From: Planctomycetaceae bacterium
GTDB taxonomy: Bacteria; Planctomycetota; Phycisphaerae; SM23-33
Assembly (NCBI GenBank): GCA_039680605.1
Contig: JBDKTA010000039.1
Coordinates: 62,001-126,000, forward strand
Reading direction: 5' to 3'
Length of the DNA: 64,000 nt
This document shows positions 16,903-25,587 of the stretch, one piece after another (positions within the stretch are counted from its first letter, which is position 1; every line of letters begins with the position of its first letter). A program made the position numbers and the translations under genes. Below the pieces are notes generated by a model. It saw only the letters and a program-made list of their open reading frames with translations. It was not told the DNA's origin and did not search any database.

Positions 16903-19308
16903 TCACGGTCCGATGCGGGTCTTCCAGCCGTCGATGACCTTGAGCCGCTCGGCGCGCGAGGCCTTGATGTCGTAGCCTTTGAGGTGCGGCGCCAGGCGGG
17001 CCAGCAGCGCCAGGATCGTCTTTTCCGATTCGGGCTTGGCGCCGTCGTCGGAGATGGATTTGGCCATCGCCTCAACCAGCGGTTTGACCGCCCGCGGTCC
17101 GAGGTTCTGCAGTTCGACCTCCGCCGCCTTGGCCGCAGACTCGTCGCCGCCGAGCATTTGCCCCAGCAGTTGACGGACGCGCTGCTGGTCGTCGAGGCGC
17201 TGCTTGGCCGAGGCCAGCGCCAGCAGATTCTGCATCCGCTTGAGCTGCTCGCTGGTGAGGCGCTGGGCGAGGCGGTCCACCGCCTGGCGGGCCAGCAGCA
17301 CCACCAGGTCGAACTTGCCGTCGGCATTCAGGGCCGACATGCGGTGATTCAACTGCTCCAGCGCCGCCTGGAAGGCCTCGGCGTCGGTCTGCTCGGCCAT
17401 CGCCTTGACCGCCGAGACGTCGTCGGCGAGGATCATGGCCTCGACCCACTGTCGCCAGGCGGGGCGGGCCTGGGCATCGCCGGCGGCCAGCAGCGCCTTG
17501 TGCGCCTTCTCGAAGGCGACGGCGGCTTCGGCGGCTCGGGAGGCCTTCATCAGCGCCTCGCCCATCTCGCGTTGAACCGCCCAGGCCTGCGGGCTCTTCG
17601 CCGCCACCAGCGCCTGGACCAGCATGTCCAGCACCTTGATGCGCTGGACGAGGGCATCCTCGCGCGCGGCCAGGGCGGTCGCCGTCTCGCGCAGGACTGC
17701 GACGTCGGCCTTGGACAGCAGGCTCATCATGGTCGACCAGGCCTGGTCGCGCACGGCGGCGTCGTCTTCGGTCTCCACCCGCGTACGCTGCGAAATGGCG
17801 CCGAGATACTTCTGCCCGCCCAGGGTGCCCAGGGCGAGGATGGCCGCACGACGAACGCCGCGGTCGCTGTCGCCCATCAACGGGGCGATCGTCTCGGCGC
17901 CGTCGCTGAATCCCTGTTGCGCCATCGCGTTGAGCGCCGCCAGGCGGACGGTGGCCGCCCGGTCGCTCAGCGCCCGAGCGAGGGTCTTGCAGACCGCCGG
18001 GTCGTTCAGCGGTCCCATCGCCGTGATCAGTGCCTCGCGCAGCGTTTCGCCGTCGTCGGCCTTGTCGGCCTGGTCATACCGAGCCAGCAGCGTGGCCACT
18101 GCCGTGGCGCGCTCCTGACCGTTGAGCGGCTGGCTGCCGGCGATTCGCGCCAGTGCCCCGGCCGCGGCGATCACCGTCCGCTCGTACGTGGAGTCCATCT
18201 CCTTCAGGACCGCTGGAAGGGCCTTGGGGTCCCGCAGGCGCCCCAGCGCCGTCAGCAGCCCCTGGCGCACGGTCTGGACCTTCTCGCTGTCCAGTTGCGT
18301 CAGCAGGGTCGGGAGAATCTGCGCCTCGCCCAACTGGGCCGCCAGCAGCGCCGCCGAGCGGCGCACCTCGCCGGTGGCGTCGGTCAGCATCCCGCTGATG
18401 CGCTTTCGCACCGCGGCGGGTAGTTCCTTGCCGCCGGCGACGCGGCGGTCAGCCAGCGTCAGCCCCGCCAGGCGAACGTCGGCCATCCGATCGCTCAGCA
18501 GCGACAGCAGCATGGATTCCTGCTGGGTCTGGCTGGCAGTCTCGTACAGGTCGGTGATGGCCTTGGTCAGGCGCTCGCGAAGTTGGGCGTTTTCGATTTC
18601 GAGGGCGGCCTTGGAGCGGCTGAGACTGTCGGCCAGTTCGTTGAGCCACAGCAGTGGGTCTTTGTCTTTGTTTCGCTGCCACCAGGCGGCCCAGGCGGCG
18701 CGATCCTTGCCCAGGCTCTGGTTGTTGGTCATCGCCGCCAATGACAGCATCGCCGCGTCGCGGATCACCGCATCGTCGTCGTTGGTCAGGGTGATCAGGG
18801 CCTGGGCGGTCTGCTTGTCCAGCAGCGAGCCCATCGCCTCGGTGGCCACCTGCCGCACGGGCCTGTCCTGCTTGACGTCCAGGGCGATAGCCGTCAACTT
18901 GCCCGAGGCGCCTTTGGCGCGGTACGTGGCCAAAGCCTTGGCCGCCGGGCCGCGCACCGACGCGTCCTGCCCGGTCAACATCGACACCAGCGGCGCGATG
19001 AAGTCCGGATGGGCCGGACCATTCTCGGCAATCGCCTGCGCGATGGCGATCTGCGCCGTCTGGTTCGCACTGTTCTTCAGCACGGTCAGCAGCGCCTCGG
19101 CGGCCTGGGGATAGCTGCGCGTCAGCAGCAGCGCAGCGGCTTCCTGCTTGGTCCTGGCGCTGCGCTGGGGATCGTTGAGCTGGGCGGTGTAGGTGGACAG
19201 TTCCAGCGACTGGGCATCGGTCAGCGGCGTTGGGGGGCTCTGGGCGCCGGCTGAACCGGCGGCTAACAGGCAGCTCACCAGAAATATGCAGATGTTTCGC
19301 TCGTACAT
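16903..19308 (-). CDS. Secreted HEAT-repeat protein
   Basis: An 801-residue protein with a signal peptide (residues 1-23, NICIFLVSCLLAAGSAGA before QSPP). Almost the whole mature chain is helical repeats of HEAT type, each about 30-40 residues, for example VRRAAILALGTLGGQKYLGAI, VRLAALNAMAQQGFSDG and VQTVRQGLLTALGRLRDPKAL. HEAT arrays are protein-binding scaffolds; no enzyme domain was seen. ATG 19308 fits the signal peptide; the frame stays open for 91 more codons upstream without conservation. Smaller membrane-anchored HEAT proteins occur at 31.4 and 33.6 kb. Confidence 0.8.
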   Translation of the reverse strand: MYERNICIFLVSCLLAAGSAGAQSPPTPLTDAQSLELSTYTAQLNDPQRSARTKQEAAALLLTRSYPQAAEALLTVLKNSANQTAQIAIAQAIAENGPAHPDFIAPLVSMLTGQDASVRGPAAKALATYRAKGASGKLTAIALDVKQDRPVRQVATEAMGSLLDKQTAQALITLTNDDDAVIRDAAMLSLAAMTNNQSLGKDRAAWAAWWQRNKDKDPLLWLNELADSLSRSKAALEIENAQLRERLTKAITDLYETASQTQQESMLLSLLSDRMADVRLAGLTLADRRVAGGKELPAAVRKRISGMLTDATGEVRRSAALLAAQLGEAQILPTLLTQLDSEKVQTVRQGLLTALGRLRDPKALPAVLKEMDSTYERTVIAAAGALARIAGSQPLNGQERATAVATLLARYDQADKADDGETLREALITAMGPLNDPAVCKTLARALSDRAATVRLAALNAMAQQGFSDGAETIAPLMGDSDRGVRRAAILALGTLGGQKYLGAISQRTRVETEDDAAVRDQAWSTMMSLLSKADVAVLRETATALAAREDALVQRIKVLDMLVQALVAAKSPQAWAVQREMGEALMKASRAAEAAVAFEKAHKALLAAGDAQARPAWRQWVEAMILADDVSAVKAMAEQTDAEAFQAALEQLNHRMSALNADGKFDLVVLLARQAVDRLAQRLTSEQLKRMQNLLALASAKQRLDDQQRVRQLLGQMLGGDESAAKAAEVELQNLGPRAVKPLVEAMAKSISDDGAKPESEKTILALLARLAPHLKGYDIKASRAERLKVIDGWKTRIGP

Positions 19309-19849
19309 CGCCCTAGCACCCATCCTCGGCCTCGGCCGCCACGCCGAGGAAAGAAGGATCCCTTTTATAAACCGCCCTCTGGACCTACTGTACCGTCGGC
19401 GTTGGCCAAATGCCAGCAGAAGAAGCTCAAATGCGGGGAAAATCACAGAATTCACGCGCGGCGACTCCTTTTTCGGGACTCCACAGATCGTACTCGCCGG
19501 ATATGTGCCATGGGGGCGGTAGCGGTTACATGCGTTACGCGAATTCCCACTACGGGGAGGGAAAAGTCGCGGCGGAGGCACTAAATGAAGAAGTAATTCG
19601 TTGTGTGAATTACTTCTTCATTTCGGGCCGTGTACCCCTGTTCATCGCAAGTATTCATCAAAGCCGCACAACGGCTTTGATAAATACTTGGTGCCTTCGC
19701 CGCGACTTTTCCCGCGCGGCGGAGGCAACGCGAAAAACAACAAGGCGTCTCGCCATGTCACCGCCGCCCGTCCCATTCACGCCTTACAACCCACAACTCA
19801 CAGCGGCTGCACTGTTGCATTCTCCCGCGCGACTGCTACCATACTGGCC
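19309..19849. other. 541-bp gap without a gene, holding a nested inverted-repeat element
   Basis: No convincing coding frame covers this gap between the HEAT-repeat gene and purM. Its middle is the structured element at 19559-19713 described separately. The rest, including CTGTTGCATTCTCCCGCGCG just before purM, shows no clear promoter. Confidence 0.6.
19559..19713. repeat. Nested inverted-repeat element with two internal hairpins (MITE-like or structured RNA)
   Basis: An outer stem is formed by 19559-19581 and 19691-19713 (left arm GGGAAAAGTCGCGGCGGAGG..., 22 of 23 positions pairing). Directly inside lie two more hairpins: 19583-19599 with 19607-19623 (17 of 17, starting AAATGAAGAAG) and 19648-19665 with 19673-19690 (17 of 18, CAAGTATTCATCAAAGCC). 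A 24-nt linker joins them. The parts abut almost without spare bases, giving a cloverleaf-like fold. Terminal inverted repeats without a coding frame also fit a miniature transposable element; no target duplication was recognised. Confidence 0.75.
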
Positions 19850-20923
19850 ATGACATCATCCGCCGCCATGACCTACAAAGCCGCCGGGGTGGATATCGAC
19901 GCCGGCGACGAAATGGTCGACCTGATCGCCCCGCTGGTCAAGCGCACGCACACCCCGCGCGTGCTCGACCGCTTCGGCGGCTTCGCCGGCCTCTTCAGCC
20001 TGGACTTTCAGGAGGACCTCCTCAAGCGCGACTACCGCGACCCGGTGCTGGTGGCCTGCACCGACGGCGTGGGCACCAAGCTCAAAGTCGCCCTGGGCAT
20101 GAACGTGCTGGACACCGTCGGGGTGGACCTGGTGGCCATGAACGTCAACGACCTGATCTGCACCGGCGGCGAACCGCTGTTCTTTCTCGATTACCTGGGC
20201 GTGGGCAAGCTCGATCCGCAGCGCATGGCCTCGATCGTCCGCGGCATGGTCGACGGATGCATGCAGGCCAGTTGCGCCCTGCTGGGCGGCGAAACGGCCG
20301 AGATGCCCGCCTTCTACAAGCCCAAGGAGTTCGACCTGGCGGGCTTCGCCGTCGGCGTCGTCGAACGCAAGAGCATCATCGACGGCAGCCGCGTCGAGGC
20401 CGGCGATGTGGCTATCGCCCTGGCCAGCAGCGGGCTGCACTCCAACGGATACGGTCTGGCGCGCAAGGTGCTTCTGGGCAAGGGGCAGTTCAAGCTCACC
20501 GATCGCCCGGCCGCTTTGGGCGGCGCCAGCGTGGGCGAGGAGATGCTCCGCCCGACGCGCATCTACGTCAAGAGCGTGCTGGACATCCTGCACCGCTACC
20601 GCGTCAAGCGCCCCGTCAAGGCGCTGGCGCACATCACCGGCGGGGGCATCGAGGGCAACCTCCTGCGCGTGATCCCGCCGGGCCTGGGCGTCCGGGCCAA
20701 ACGCGACAGTTGGACTGTCCCGCCGATCTTCAGTCTCATCGCCGAACGCGGACCGGTCGATTCGCTGGAGATGTTCCGCGTCTTCAACATGGGCGTCGGG
20801 TTCGTCCTGGTGGTCTCGCCGGCCTTTGCCGAACCGATCATGAACCGCCTGGCCGCACTGGGCGAACGACCCTGGATTCTCGGTCGAGTCCGAAAAGGCC
20901 CCAGCGAGTTGCAGTGGTCTTAG
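19850..20923 (+). CDS. purM: Phosphoribosylformylglycinamidine cyclo-ligase
   Basis: AIR synthetase, the fifth step of de novo purine synthesis, ATP-dependent and cytoplasmic. The 357-residue protein has the family blocks TYKAAGVDIDAGDEMVDLI, VACTDGVGTKLKVA, MNVNDLICTGGEPLFFLDYL, LLGGETAEMP and the C-terminal AHITGGGIEGNLLRVIPPGL. ATG 19850 was chosen; ATG 19868 (just before TYKAAG) would give a more typical N-terminus and is equally possible. No other purine gene is next to it. Confidence 0.95.
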   Translation: MTSSAAMTYKAAGVDIDAGDEMVDLIAPLVKRTHTPRVLDRFGGFAGLFSLDFQEDLLKRDYRDPVLVACTDGVGTKLKVALGMNVLDTVGVDLVAMNVNDLICTGGEPLFFLDYLGVGKLDPQRMASIVRGMVDGCMQASCALLGGETAEMPAFYKPKEFDLAGFAVGVVERKSIIDGSRVEAGDVAIALASSGLHSNGYGLARKVLLGKGQFKLTDRPAALGGASVGEEMLRPTRIYVKSVLDILHRYRVKRPVKALAHITGGGIEGNLLRVIPPGLGVRAKRDSWTVPPIFSLIAERGPVDSLEMFRVFNMGVGFVLVVSPAFAEPIMNRLAALGERPWILGRVRKGPSELQWS

Positions 20924-20930
20924 AAGCAGC

Positions 20931-21095
20931 GGTGAGTGGTGAGTGCGGAGTGGTGAGTATGGAGTGCGGCAGCCTTAGCTGCCGCTTTGGTTGTTGTTCG
21001 GATGCTGCACAAAGTGGCCAGTCGCGAATGGTAAGTGGCAAGTTCTGATTGTGGAGTTTCTCACTCACCACTCACCACCCACAACTCACCACTAC
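20931..21095. repeat. Pair of inverted low-complexity arms (GTGAGTGGTGAGT family)
   Basis: A purine-rich stretch at 20931-20968 (GGTGAGTGGTGAGTGCGGAG...) directly after the purM stop is roughly the reverse complement of a pyrimidine-rich stretch at 21058-21095 (TTCTCACTCACCACTCACCA...), just before the next start. The arms are internally repetitive and separated by about 90 nt. Two other gaps in the window (31257-31432 and 54566-54763) have the same architecture with different sequence. Confidence 0.6.
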
Positions 21096-21103
21096 AATAA
21101 AGC

Positions 21104-22042
21104 ATGCCTGACAAACCGCAAATCCTGGTCGTCGGTTCCATTGCCATGGACATGGCCATGCACTGCCCGCACCTGCCTTCCGTCGGGCAGACCATCCGCG
21201 CCGCCAACTTCGTCACCAGCCCCGGCGGCAAGGGGCTGCTCCAGGCCACCGCCGCCGCCCGCATGGGCGGGCAGGTCCGCCTCATCGGCTGCGTGGGCGA
21301 TGACGTGCTCGGGCGCCAGCTCATCGACGCCCTGCAGGAAGAAGGAATCGACACCGCCGCCGTCTGCACCCGTTCCGGCTTGCCCACGGGCGTGGCCGTG
21401 ATCCTGGTGGATTCCAAGGGCGAGAACACCAGCATCGTCTCGGCCGGCGCCAACGCCGCCGTGACGGCCGACGACCACCTCTTCACGCACGAGGATATGT
21501 TCAAGACCGCCGATATCGTCCTGCTGCAACTGGAGCTGCCCCTGCCGACGCTTCGGGCGGCCGCCAACCTCGCCCGCAGCCACGGCTGCACGATCGTGCT
21601 GGACCCTGCCCCGGGCATGCAGGGGCTGTGCAGCGAGCTGTCGCACGTGGACGTGATCTGCCCCAACGTGATCCAGGCCGAGCTGATCACCGGCAAGCAG
21701 ACCGGCGAGGAGCGCGGCGACATGAATATCGGGCTGGACCTGATCGCCCAGGGCGCCCAGGCCGCCGTGCTCAAACTGGGCCCGCGCGGATGCCTGGTCG
21801 TCACCGGCGGGGGCGAGTTCGAACGCGTACCGCCGTACAAGGTCGACATCGCCGACACCAGCGGCGCCGGCGACGCCTTCACCGGAGCGCTCGTCGTAGC
21901 CCTGGCCCGAAAGCACGACCTGGCCACAGCCGCCAAATGGGCCAACGCCGCCGGCGCCCTGGCCTGCACCCGAATCGGCACCCTCGCCGCCCTGCCCACC
22001 TACGACGAAGTCCGCCTCCTGATGGCCGACAACAACAAGTAG
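21104..22042 (+). CDS. PfkB-family carbohydrate kinase (ribokinase-like)
   Basis: A 312-residue sugar or nucleoside kinase. The N-terminus ILVVGSIAMDMAMHCPHLPS and the SPGGKGLLQATAAARMGG block correspond to the ribokinase N-terminal signature (usually PGGKGANQA). The C-terminus DTSGAGDAFTGALVVALA carries the catalytic aspartate and anion hole. Ribokinase phosphorylates ribose for the pentose phosphate pool, but the GLLQA change and lack of transporter neighbours leave the substrate open. Confidence 0.88.
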   Translation: MPDKPQILVVGSIAMDMAMHCPHLPSVGQTIRAANFVTSPGGKGLLQATAAARMGGQVRLIGCVGDDVLGRQLIDALQEEGIDTAAVCTRSGLPTGVAVILVDSKGENTSIVSAGANAAVTADDHLFTHEDMFKTADIVLLQLELPLPTLRAAANLARSHGCTIVLDPAPGMQGLCSELSHVDVICPNVIQAELITGKQTGEERGDMNIGLDLIAQGAQAAVLKLGPRGCLVVTGGGEFERVPPYKVDIADTSGAGDAFTGALVVALARKHDLATAAKWANAAGALACTRIGTLAALPTYDEVRLLMADNNK

Positions 22043-22252
22043 CAAGTACCCTGGGAGTAATATGAGATTGCGGCCCAAAGTCGTCTCGGAAGATGGTAGA
22101 GGTGCCCCTTGGAATCATTGCCGGCGCGATCATCTTGAGCATACTCTTAGTCGCGATCGTCTCCACAAATTATGAGTGGGAGCGATGGACGAGTCAGAAG
22201 GTCCGGCGCATCCTGGGGCAAGAGAGAGTGGAGGAACACTGCACGTCTGATC

Positions 22253-22393
22253 GGGTGCCACGCACAACTCCGTTGTGCGTGCCAATGTGTCTGGTCCTGA
22301 GAAGATCGTTGAAGGGAAACAGAAGCGACCTTCAGGATTGCGATGTCCCGAGGTTCCCGGGGACACGCACAACGGAGTTGTGCGTGGCACCCC
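22253..22393. repeat. Dispersed two-REP (BIME-like) unit, 141 bp
   Basis: Starts with GGGTGCCACGCACAACTCCG (REP1, stem CACGCACAAC with GTTGTGCGTG) and ends with the inverted GGGGACACGCACAACGGAGT...GGCACCC (REP2). About 75 nt lie between the two REPs. It matches the layout of the four 148-bp units next to the transposase at 57.3 kb and lies between the kinase gene and hicB. Confidence 0.85.
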
Positions 22394-22404
22394 GTCCATA
22401 TTGC

Positions 22405-22800
22405 TCACTTCTCCATCAGGGCAGTTGCGCGAACGTAATCGGCGATGCCGCGGAAGCCTTTGGTGCGGCTGCGGGATTCGAGGATGGCCTTTTCTTCCGG
22501 AGTCAGACGCAGATTGACCTGTTCGGAGCGAACATTCTGGCGGGCCGGGACAGGGGGCGTGTTGCCGTCTTCCAGCATCGAGGCCACGCCGGCGATGAGC
22601 GACTTGCGCGTTTCCTCCATGCACTTGCCGACGGTCTTCCCGACGCCGATGCCTTCGGGATATTCCAGCGCGTGGCCGACCCAGTCGCCGCCCTCGCGGC
22701 GCATCACGATGTCATATGCATCCACGACGCGCTCGGCCCTGACCAGAATGGATTCGTCAAACGGAACTGATTTGAGCTTGGTCTTGGTTGCCATAGTCAT
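22405..22800 (-). CDS. hicB: HicB-type antitoxin
   Basis: A 131-residue protein with the partial RNase H-like HicB fold (YDIVMRREGGDWVGHALEYP then GVGKTVGKCMEETRKSL). The C-terminal segment VNLRLTPEEKAILESRSRTK looks like a DNA-binding ribbon-helix-helix tail. HicB proteins neutralise HicA and repress their own promoter. The start at 22800 overlaps the hicA stop by ATGA; ATG 22794 is an alternative. The 3' end of this gene is duplicated as a fragment at 23090-23203. Confidence 0.85.
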   Translation of the reverse strand: MTMATKTKLKSVPFDESILVRAERVVDAYDIVMRREGGDWVGHALEYPEGIGVGKTVGKCMEETRKSLIAGVASMLEDGNTPPVPARQNVRSEQVNLRLTPEEKAILESRSRTKGFRGIADYVRATALMEK

Positions 22801-22982
22801 GCCTCCAGCTTTTGTATCATCCGCACGTAAGCCGGATGCACCTTGCCGCGATGCACCGGGATGGGCAAGCTGCGGACGCCGGGTTTCTTGAAAATGTGGT
22901 GCGAGCCTGAAATCCGCTCCAGGAAGTAACCCTTCCGTTCCAGCATCTTCTTGATTTCCGCGAATCGGACTTCGCTTGCCAT
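22797..22982 (-). CDS. hicA: HicA-type mRNA interferase toxin
   Basis: A 61-residue basic protein of the HicA family, a double-stranded-RNA-binding-like fold that cleaves mRNA. It shows the signature GSHHIFKKPG, with the catalytic histidine, followed by LPIPVHRGKVHPAYVRMI. The gene precedes hicB with a 4-bp overlap, the usual order. The predicted -10 box lies six bases before the ATG, so the transcript may be leaderless. Confidence 0.9.
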   Translation of the reverse strand: MASEVRFAEIKKMLERKGYFLERISGSHHIFKKPGVRSLPIPVHRGKVHPAYVRMIQKLEA

Positions 22983-22988
22983 TATTGA

Positions 22989-23017
22989 AGTATAGCGTGG
23001 GATATCGAGGAGAACAA
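22989..23017 (-). promoter_or_regulatory. Predicted sigma-70-type promoter of hicAB, leaderless
   Basis: Read on the minus strand: TTGTTC (23012-23017), a 17-bp spacer, then TATACT (22989-22994). The ATG of hicA follows six bases after the -10 box, so transcription would start at or next to the start codon. No Shine-Dalgarno sequence is present between them. Inferred from consensus matching only. Confidence 0.6.
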
Positions 23018-23089
23018 AGCATTTCTATCGGGTGCTGCCTTGCCGCAGTTGCCTGGGCGAACGCAGACCAGTGTTCAATCCCATGTTAG

Positions 23090-23203
23090 TCACTTTTCCA
23101 TCAAAGCCGTTGCGCGAACGTAATCAGCGATGCCGCGGAAGCCTTTGGGGCGGCTGCGGGATTTGAGGATGGCCTTTTCTTCCGCCGTCAGGCGGAGGTT
23201 ATA
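23090..23203 (-). pseudogene. Duplicated 3' fragment of hicB
   Basis: The last 37 codons (YNLRLTAEEKAILKSRSRPK... to ALMEK and stop) are nearly the same as the end of the intact hicB at 22405. There is no start codon or N-terminal HicB domain; upstream the frame runs into the hydrogenase gene region. Most likely the relic of a second hicAB copy or of a partial duplication. Confidence 0.75.
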
Positions 23204-23220
23204 GCGCCTTCTTCGTCCTA

Positions 23221-23778
23221 TCAAGCGGACGCCGCTGCGTGGGTAGCCGCCAAGCGGTATTTCTCCAAGGTGGCGGGCACCTGGTCGGCCGTGATGGGTC
23301 CGTGGACGTTGCCGTCGATCATGATGACCGGCGCCAAGCCGCACGTGCCCAGGCAGCGGGCTGGCTCGAGGGTGAACATGTTGTCGGCGCTGGTCTGGCC
23401 GAATTCGACGCCCAGTTCGGCCCGCAGCCTGTCGGCGATGGCCTGAGCGCCCTTGACGTAGCAGGCCGTGCCCAGGCAGACGCTGACCTTGTATCGCCCC
23501 TGCGGCTGGAGGCGGAAGAAGTGGTAGAACGTCGCCACGCCGGTGACGCTGGAGGTCGGCACGCCCAGCAATTGGGCCACCGCATCCATGTGCTCCCGCG
23601 ACAGGTACGAGTAGCGTCCCTGGACTCGATGGAGGATCGAGATCAGGTGGCTCTGCGGTCTGTCGCTCTGGGCGCACTGGCTGATGTACGTGACGATGTC
23701 GGCCTCGAGGGTGGCCTCGGCGGCGGCGCGAACGTCATTCCAGTTATCGGTATGGGTGCAGGTGCAGGTGTGACTCAT
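23221..23778 (-). CDS. hydC: NuoE-like [2Fe-2S] subunit of trimeric [FeFe]-hydrogenase (HydC)
   Basis: A 185-residue thioredoxin-like [2Fe-2S] protein. The four cluster cysteines are C101 and C106 (CLGTAC) and C142 and C146 (CLGTCG); the helical N-terminal domain has SVTGVATFYHFFRLQPQGRY. In electron-bifurcating or NAD(H)-linked hydrogenases this is the gamma subunit, passing electrons between the flavin subunit and the rest. Its start overlaps the hydA stop by ATGA, making it the last gene of the operon hydB-hydA-hydC. Confidence 0.92.
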   Translation of the reverse strand: MSHTCTCTHTDNWNDVRAAAEATLEADIVTYISQCAQSDRPQSHLISILHRVQGRYSYLSREHMDAVAQLLGVPTSSVTGVATFYHFFRLQPQGRYKVSVCLGTACYVKGAQAIADRLRAELGVEFGQTSADNMFTLEPARCLGTCGLAPVIMIDGNVHGPITADQVPATLEKYRLAATHAAASA

Positions 23779-25568
23779 CGAATGCCTCGTGGGAGCCTTG
23801 CCTTGTAATGGGTGTGGAGCAGGGTGTGCGCGATTTCGCTTCCGGGCTGGCCCAGGAACTCGCTGTAAAGTTCAGCGATGGCCGGATTCTCGTGCGAGCG
23901 GCGCATCGTCTTGTCCTGGTCGATGCTGTACAGGGCCGACGCCCGCTGCGCCAGCAGGGCCGGATCGAGCACCTTAACGCCTTTGGGCGGGTACGGCTGA
24001 CCGCCGCCGCCGATGCATCCGCCGGGGCAGGCCATGACTTCGATCACGTCGTACTTCTCGCCGGCCAGGACCTTGTCGAGCACGATCTTGGCGTTATTGA
24101 GGCCGTTGGCCACTGCCAGGCGCACCTCGCGCCCGCCGACCGATAGCGTGGCCTCTCGCAGGCCCTCGACCGCCCGGACTTCAGTGAACTCGATCTTGTC
24201 GGCGCGCTGGCCGGTAATCTTCTCGATGGCGGTGCGGAGAGTCGCCTCCATGACGCCGCCGGTGGTGCCGAAGATGTCGCCGGCGCCGCTTGAGACTCCC
24301 ATCGGCGAATCGAAAGTGTCCTTGGGCATTTCCCAGAATTCCATCGTGGGCAGTTGCCAGTAATCGATCCCGAAACTCTTGATCAGCCAGATCGCCTCGC
24401 GCGTGGTCAGCACCGCGTCGGTCAGCGGGATGCCTTCCTGGAGGTAATGCTCGGGGCGGCGAGCCTCGAACTTCTTGGCCACGCAGGGCATGACCGCCAC
24501 CACAAAGATGTCCTTGGGATCGACGCCGATCTTCCTGGCGTACCAGGTCTTGAGCAGGGCGGACATCATGCCCATCGGCGAGCGGCACGTGGAGGCGTTG
24601 GGAATCATCTCGGGGTAAAACTTCTCCAGAAAATTCACCCAGCCCGGCGAGCACGACGTCAGCAGCGGCAGCGGGCCATTGCCAGCCAGCCGCTGCAGGA
24701 ACTCATTGGACTCTTCCATGATCGTCAAGTCGGCTGTGAAGTTGGTGTCGAAGACAGCCTCAAAGCCCAGGCGCCGAAGGGCGGCGACCATCTTGGACGT
24801 CGAAGGCGTTCCCGGCGGCAGGCCGAACCCTTCGCCGATGGCGGCACGGATCGACGGGGCCGTCTGCACCACCACGTGTTTGGTCGGATCGGCCAGCGCC
24901 GCCAGGACGGCCTCGGTGGCGTCCTGCTCGAGGAACGCGGCGGTGGGGCACACGTTGATGCACTGCCCGCACTGGATGCAGACCGATTCGTCCATCGGGG
25001 CGTCGTGCGCGGGCGCGACGCGCGTGAGGAACCCGCGGCCCTGCTGGCTGAGGTTGTGGACGCCCTGCACTTCGTCGCACACGCGGACGCAACGCCCGCA
25101 GAGGATGCATTTGTTGGGGTCGCGGACGACGGCCGAGCCGCTGTCGTCGCAAGGGAAGTCTTTGCGGCTTCCCTCGAAGATCCGGTGCCTCACGCCCAGC
25201 GAGTACGCCAGGTTCTGCAGCTCGCAGTTTCCGTCGCGTTCGCAGGTCTGGCATTCCTTGGGATGATTGTCCAGCAGCAGCTCGACGATGTCGCGACGGG
25301 CCTGGCGGATCTCCGGCGAGTTGGACCGTACGATCATGCCCTCCCAGACCTTGGTGGCGCAGGCGGCCATGTAGTAGCCCATCTCTTCGACGTCGACCAC
25401 GCAGACGCGGCAGGAGCCCGAAAGGCTCAGGTCCGGATGGTAGCACAGCCGCGGGATGCGGATCCCCAGCATCTCGGCCGCTTCCATGATGGTCGTGCCG
25501 GCCGGGACGGTGACCTTCTGGCCGTCGATGGTGAACGTGACCGTTTTGGTTTCAGTGGTTTGTGTCAT
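23775..25568 (-). CDS. hydA: [FeFe]-hydrogenase catalytic subunit (HydA/HndD-type)
   Basis: A 597-residue cytoplasmic hydrogenase that makes or consumes H2. Order of domains: plant-type [2Fe-2S] ferredoxin (C42, C53, C56, C70), histidine-ligated cluster (HPKECQTCERDGNC), two [4Fe-4S] ferredoxin motifs (CILCGRCVRVC, CIQCGQCINVC), H-cluster domain and small-subunit tail. H-cluster motifs are TSCSPGWVNF, MPCVAKKFE and EVMACPGGCIGGGGQP, all with intact ligand cysteines. The C-terminus has the RRSHENP segment of the small-subunit domain. It is flanked by the flavin and NuoE-like subunits, as in HydABC and Hnd complexes that couple H2 to NAD(P)(H) and ferredoxin. Confidence 0.96.
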   Translation of the reverse strand: MTQTTETKTVTFTIDGQKVTVPAGTTIMEAAEMLGIRIPRLCYHPDLSLSGSCRVCVVDVEEMGYYMAACATKVWEGMIVRSNSPEIRQARRDIVELLLDNHPKECQTCERDGNCELQNLAYSLGVRHRIFEGSRKDFPCDDSGSAVVRDPNKCILCGRCVRVCDEVQGVHNLSQQGRGFLTRVAPAHDAPMDESVCIQCGQCINVCPTAAFLEQDATEAVLAALADPTKHVVVQTAPSIRAAIGEGFGLPPGTPSTSKMVAALRRLGFEAVFDTNFTADLTIMEESNEFLQRLAGNGPLPLLTSCSPGWVNFLEKFYPEMIPNASTCRSPMGMMSALLKTWYARKIGVDPKDIFVVAVMPCVAKKFEARRPEHYLQEGIPLTDAVLTTREAIWLIKSFGIDYWQLPTMEFWEMPKDTFDSPMGVSSGAGDIFGTTGGVMEATLRTAIEKITGQRADKIEFTEVRAVEGLREATLSVGGREVRLAVANGLNNAKIVLDKVLAGEKYDVIEVMACPGGCIGGGGQPYPPKGVKVLDPALLAQRASALYSIDQDKTMRRSHENPAIAELYSEFLGQPGSEIAHTLLHTHYKARLPRGIR

Positions 25569-25587
25569 GGGTATTTATTCCGCTGGA

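Noticed and set aside
22093-22770. A plus-strand frame whose first 25 codons encode a hydrophobic helix (GIIAGAIILSILLVAIV).
   Set aside because: After about 50 codons it runs through the REP unit and then antisense to hicB, with no family match. At best it is a small gene remnant; support is too weak to list it.
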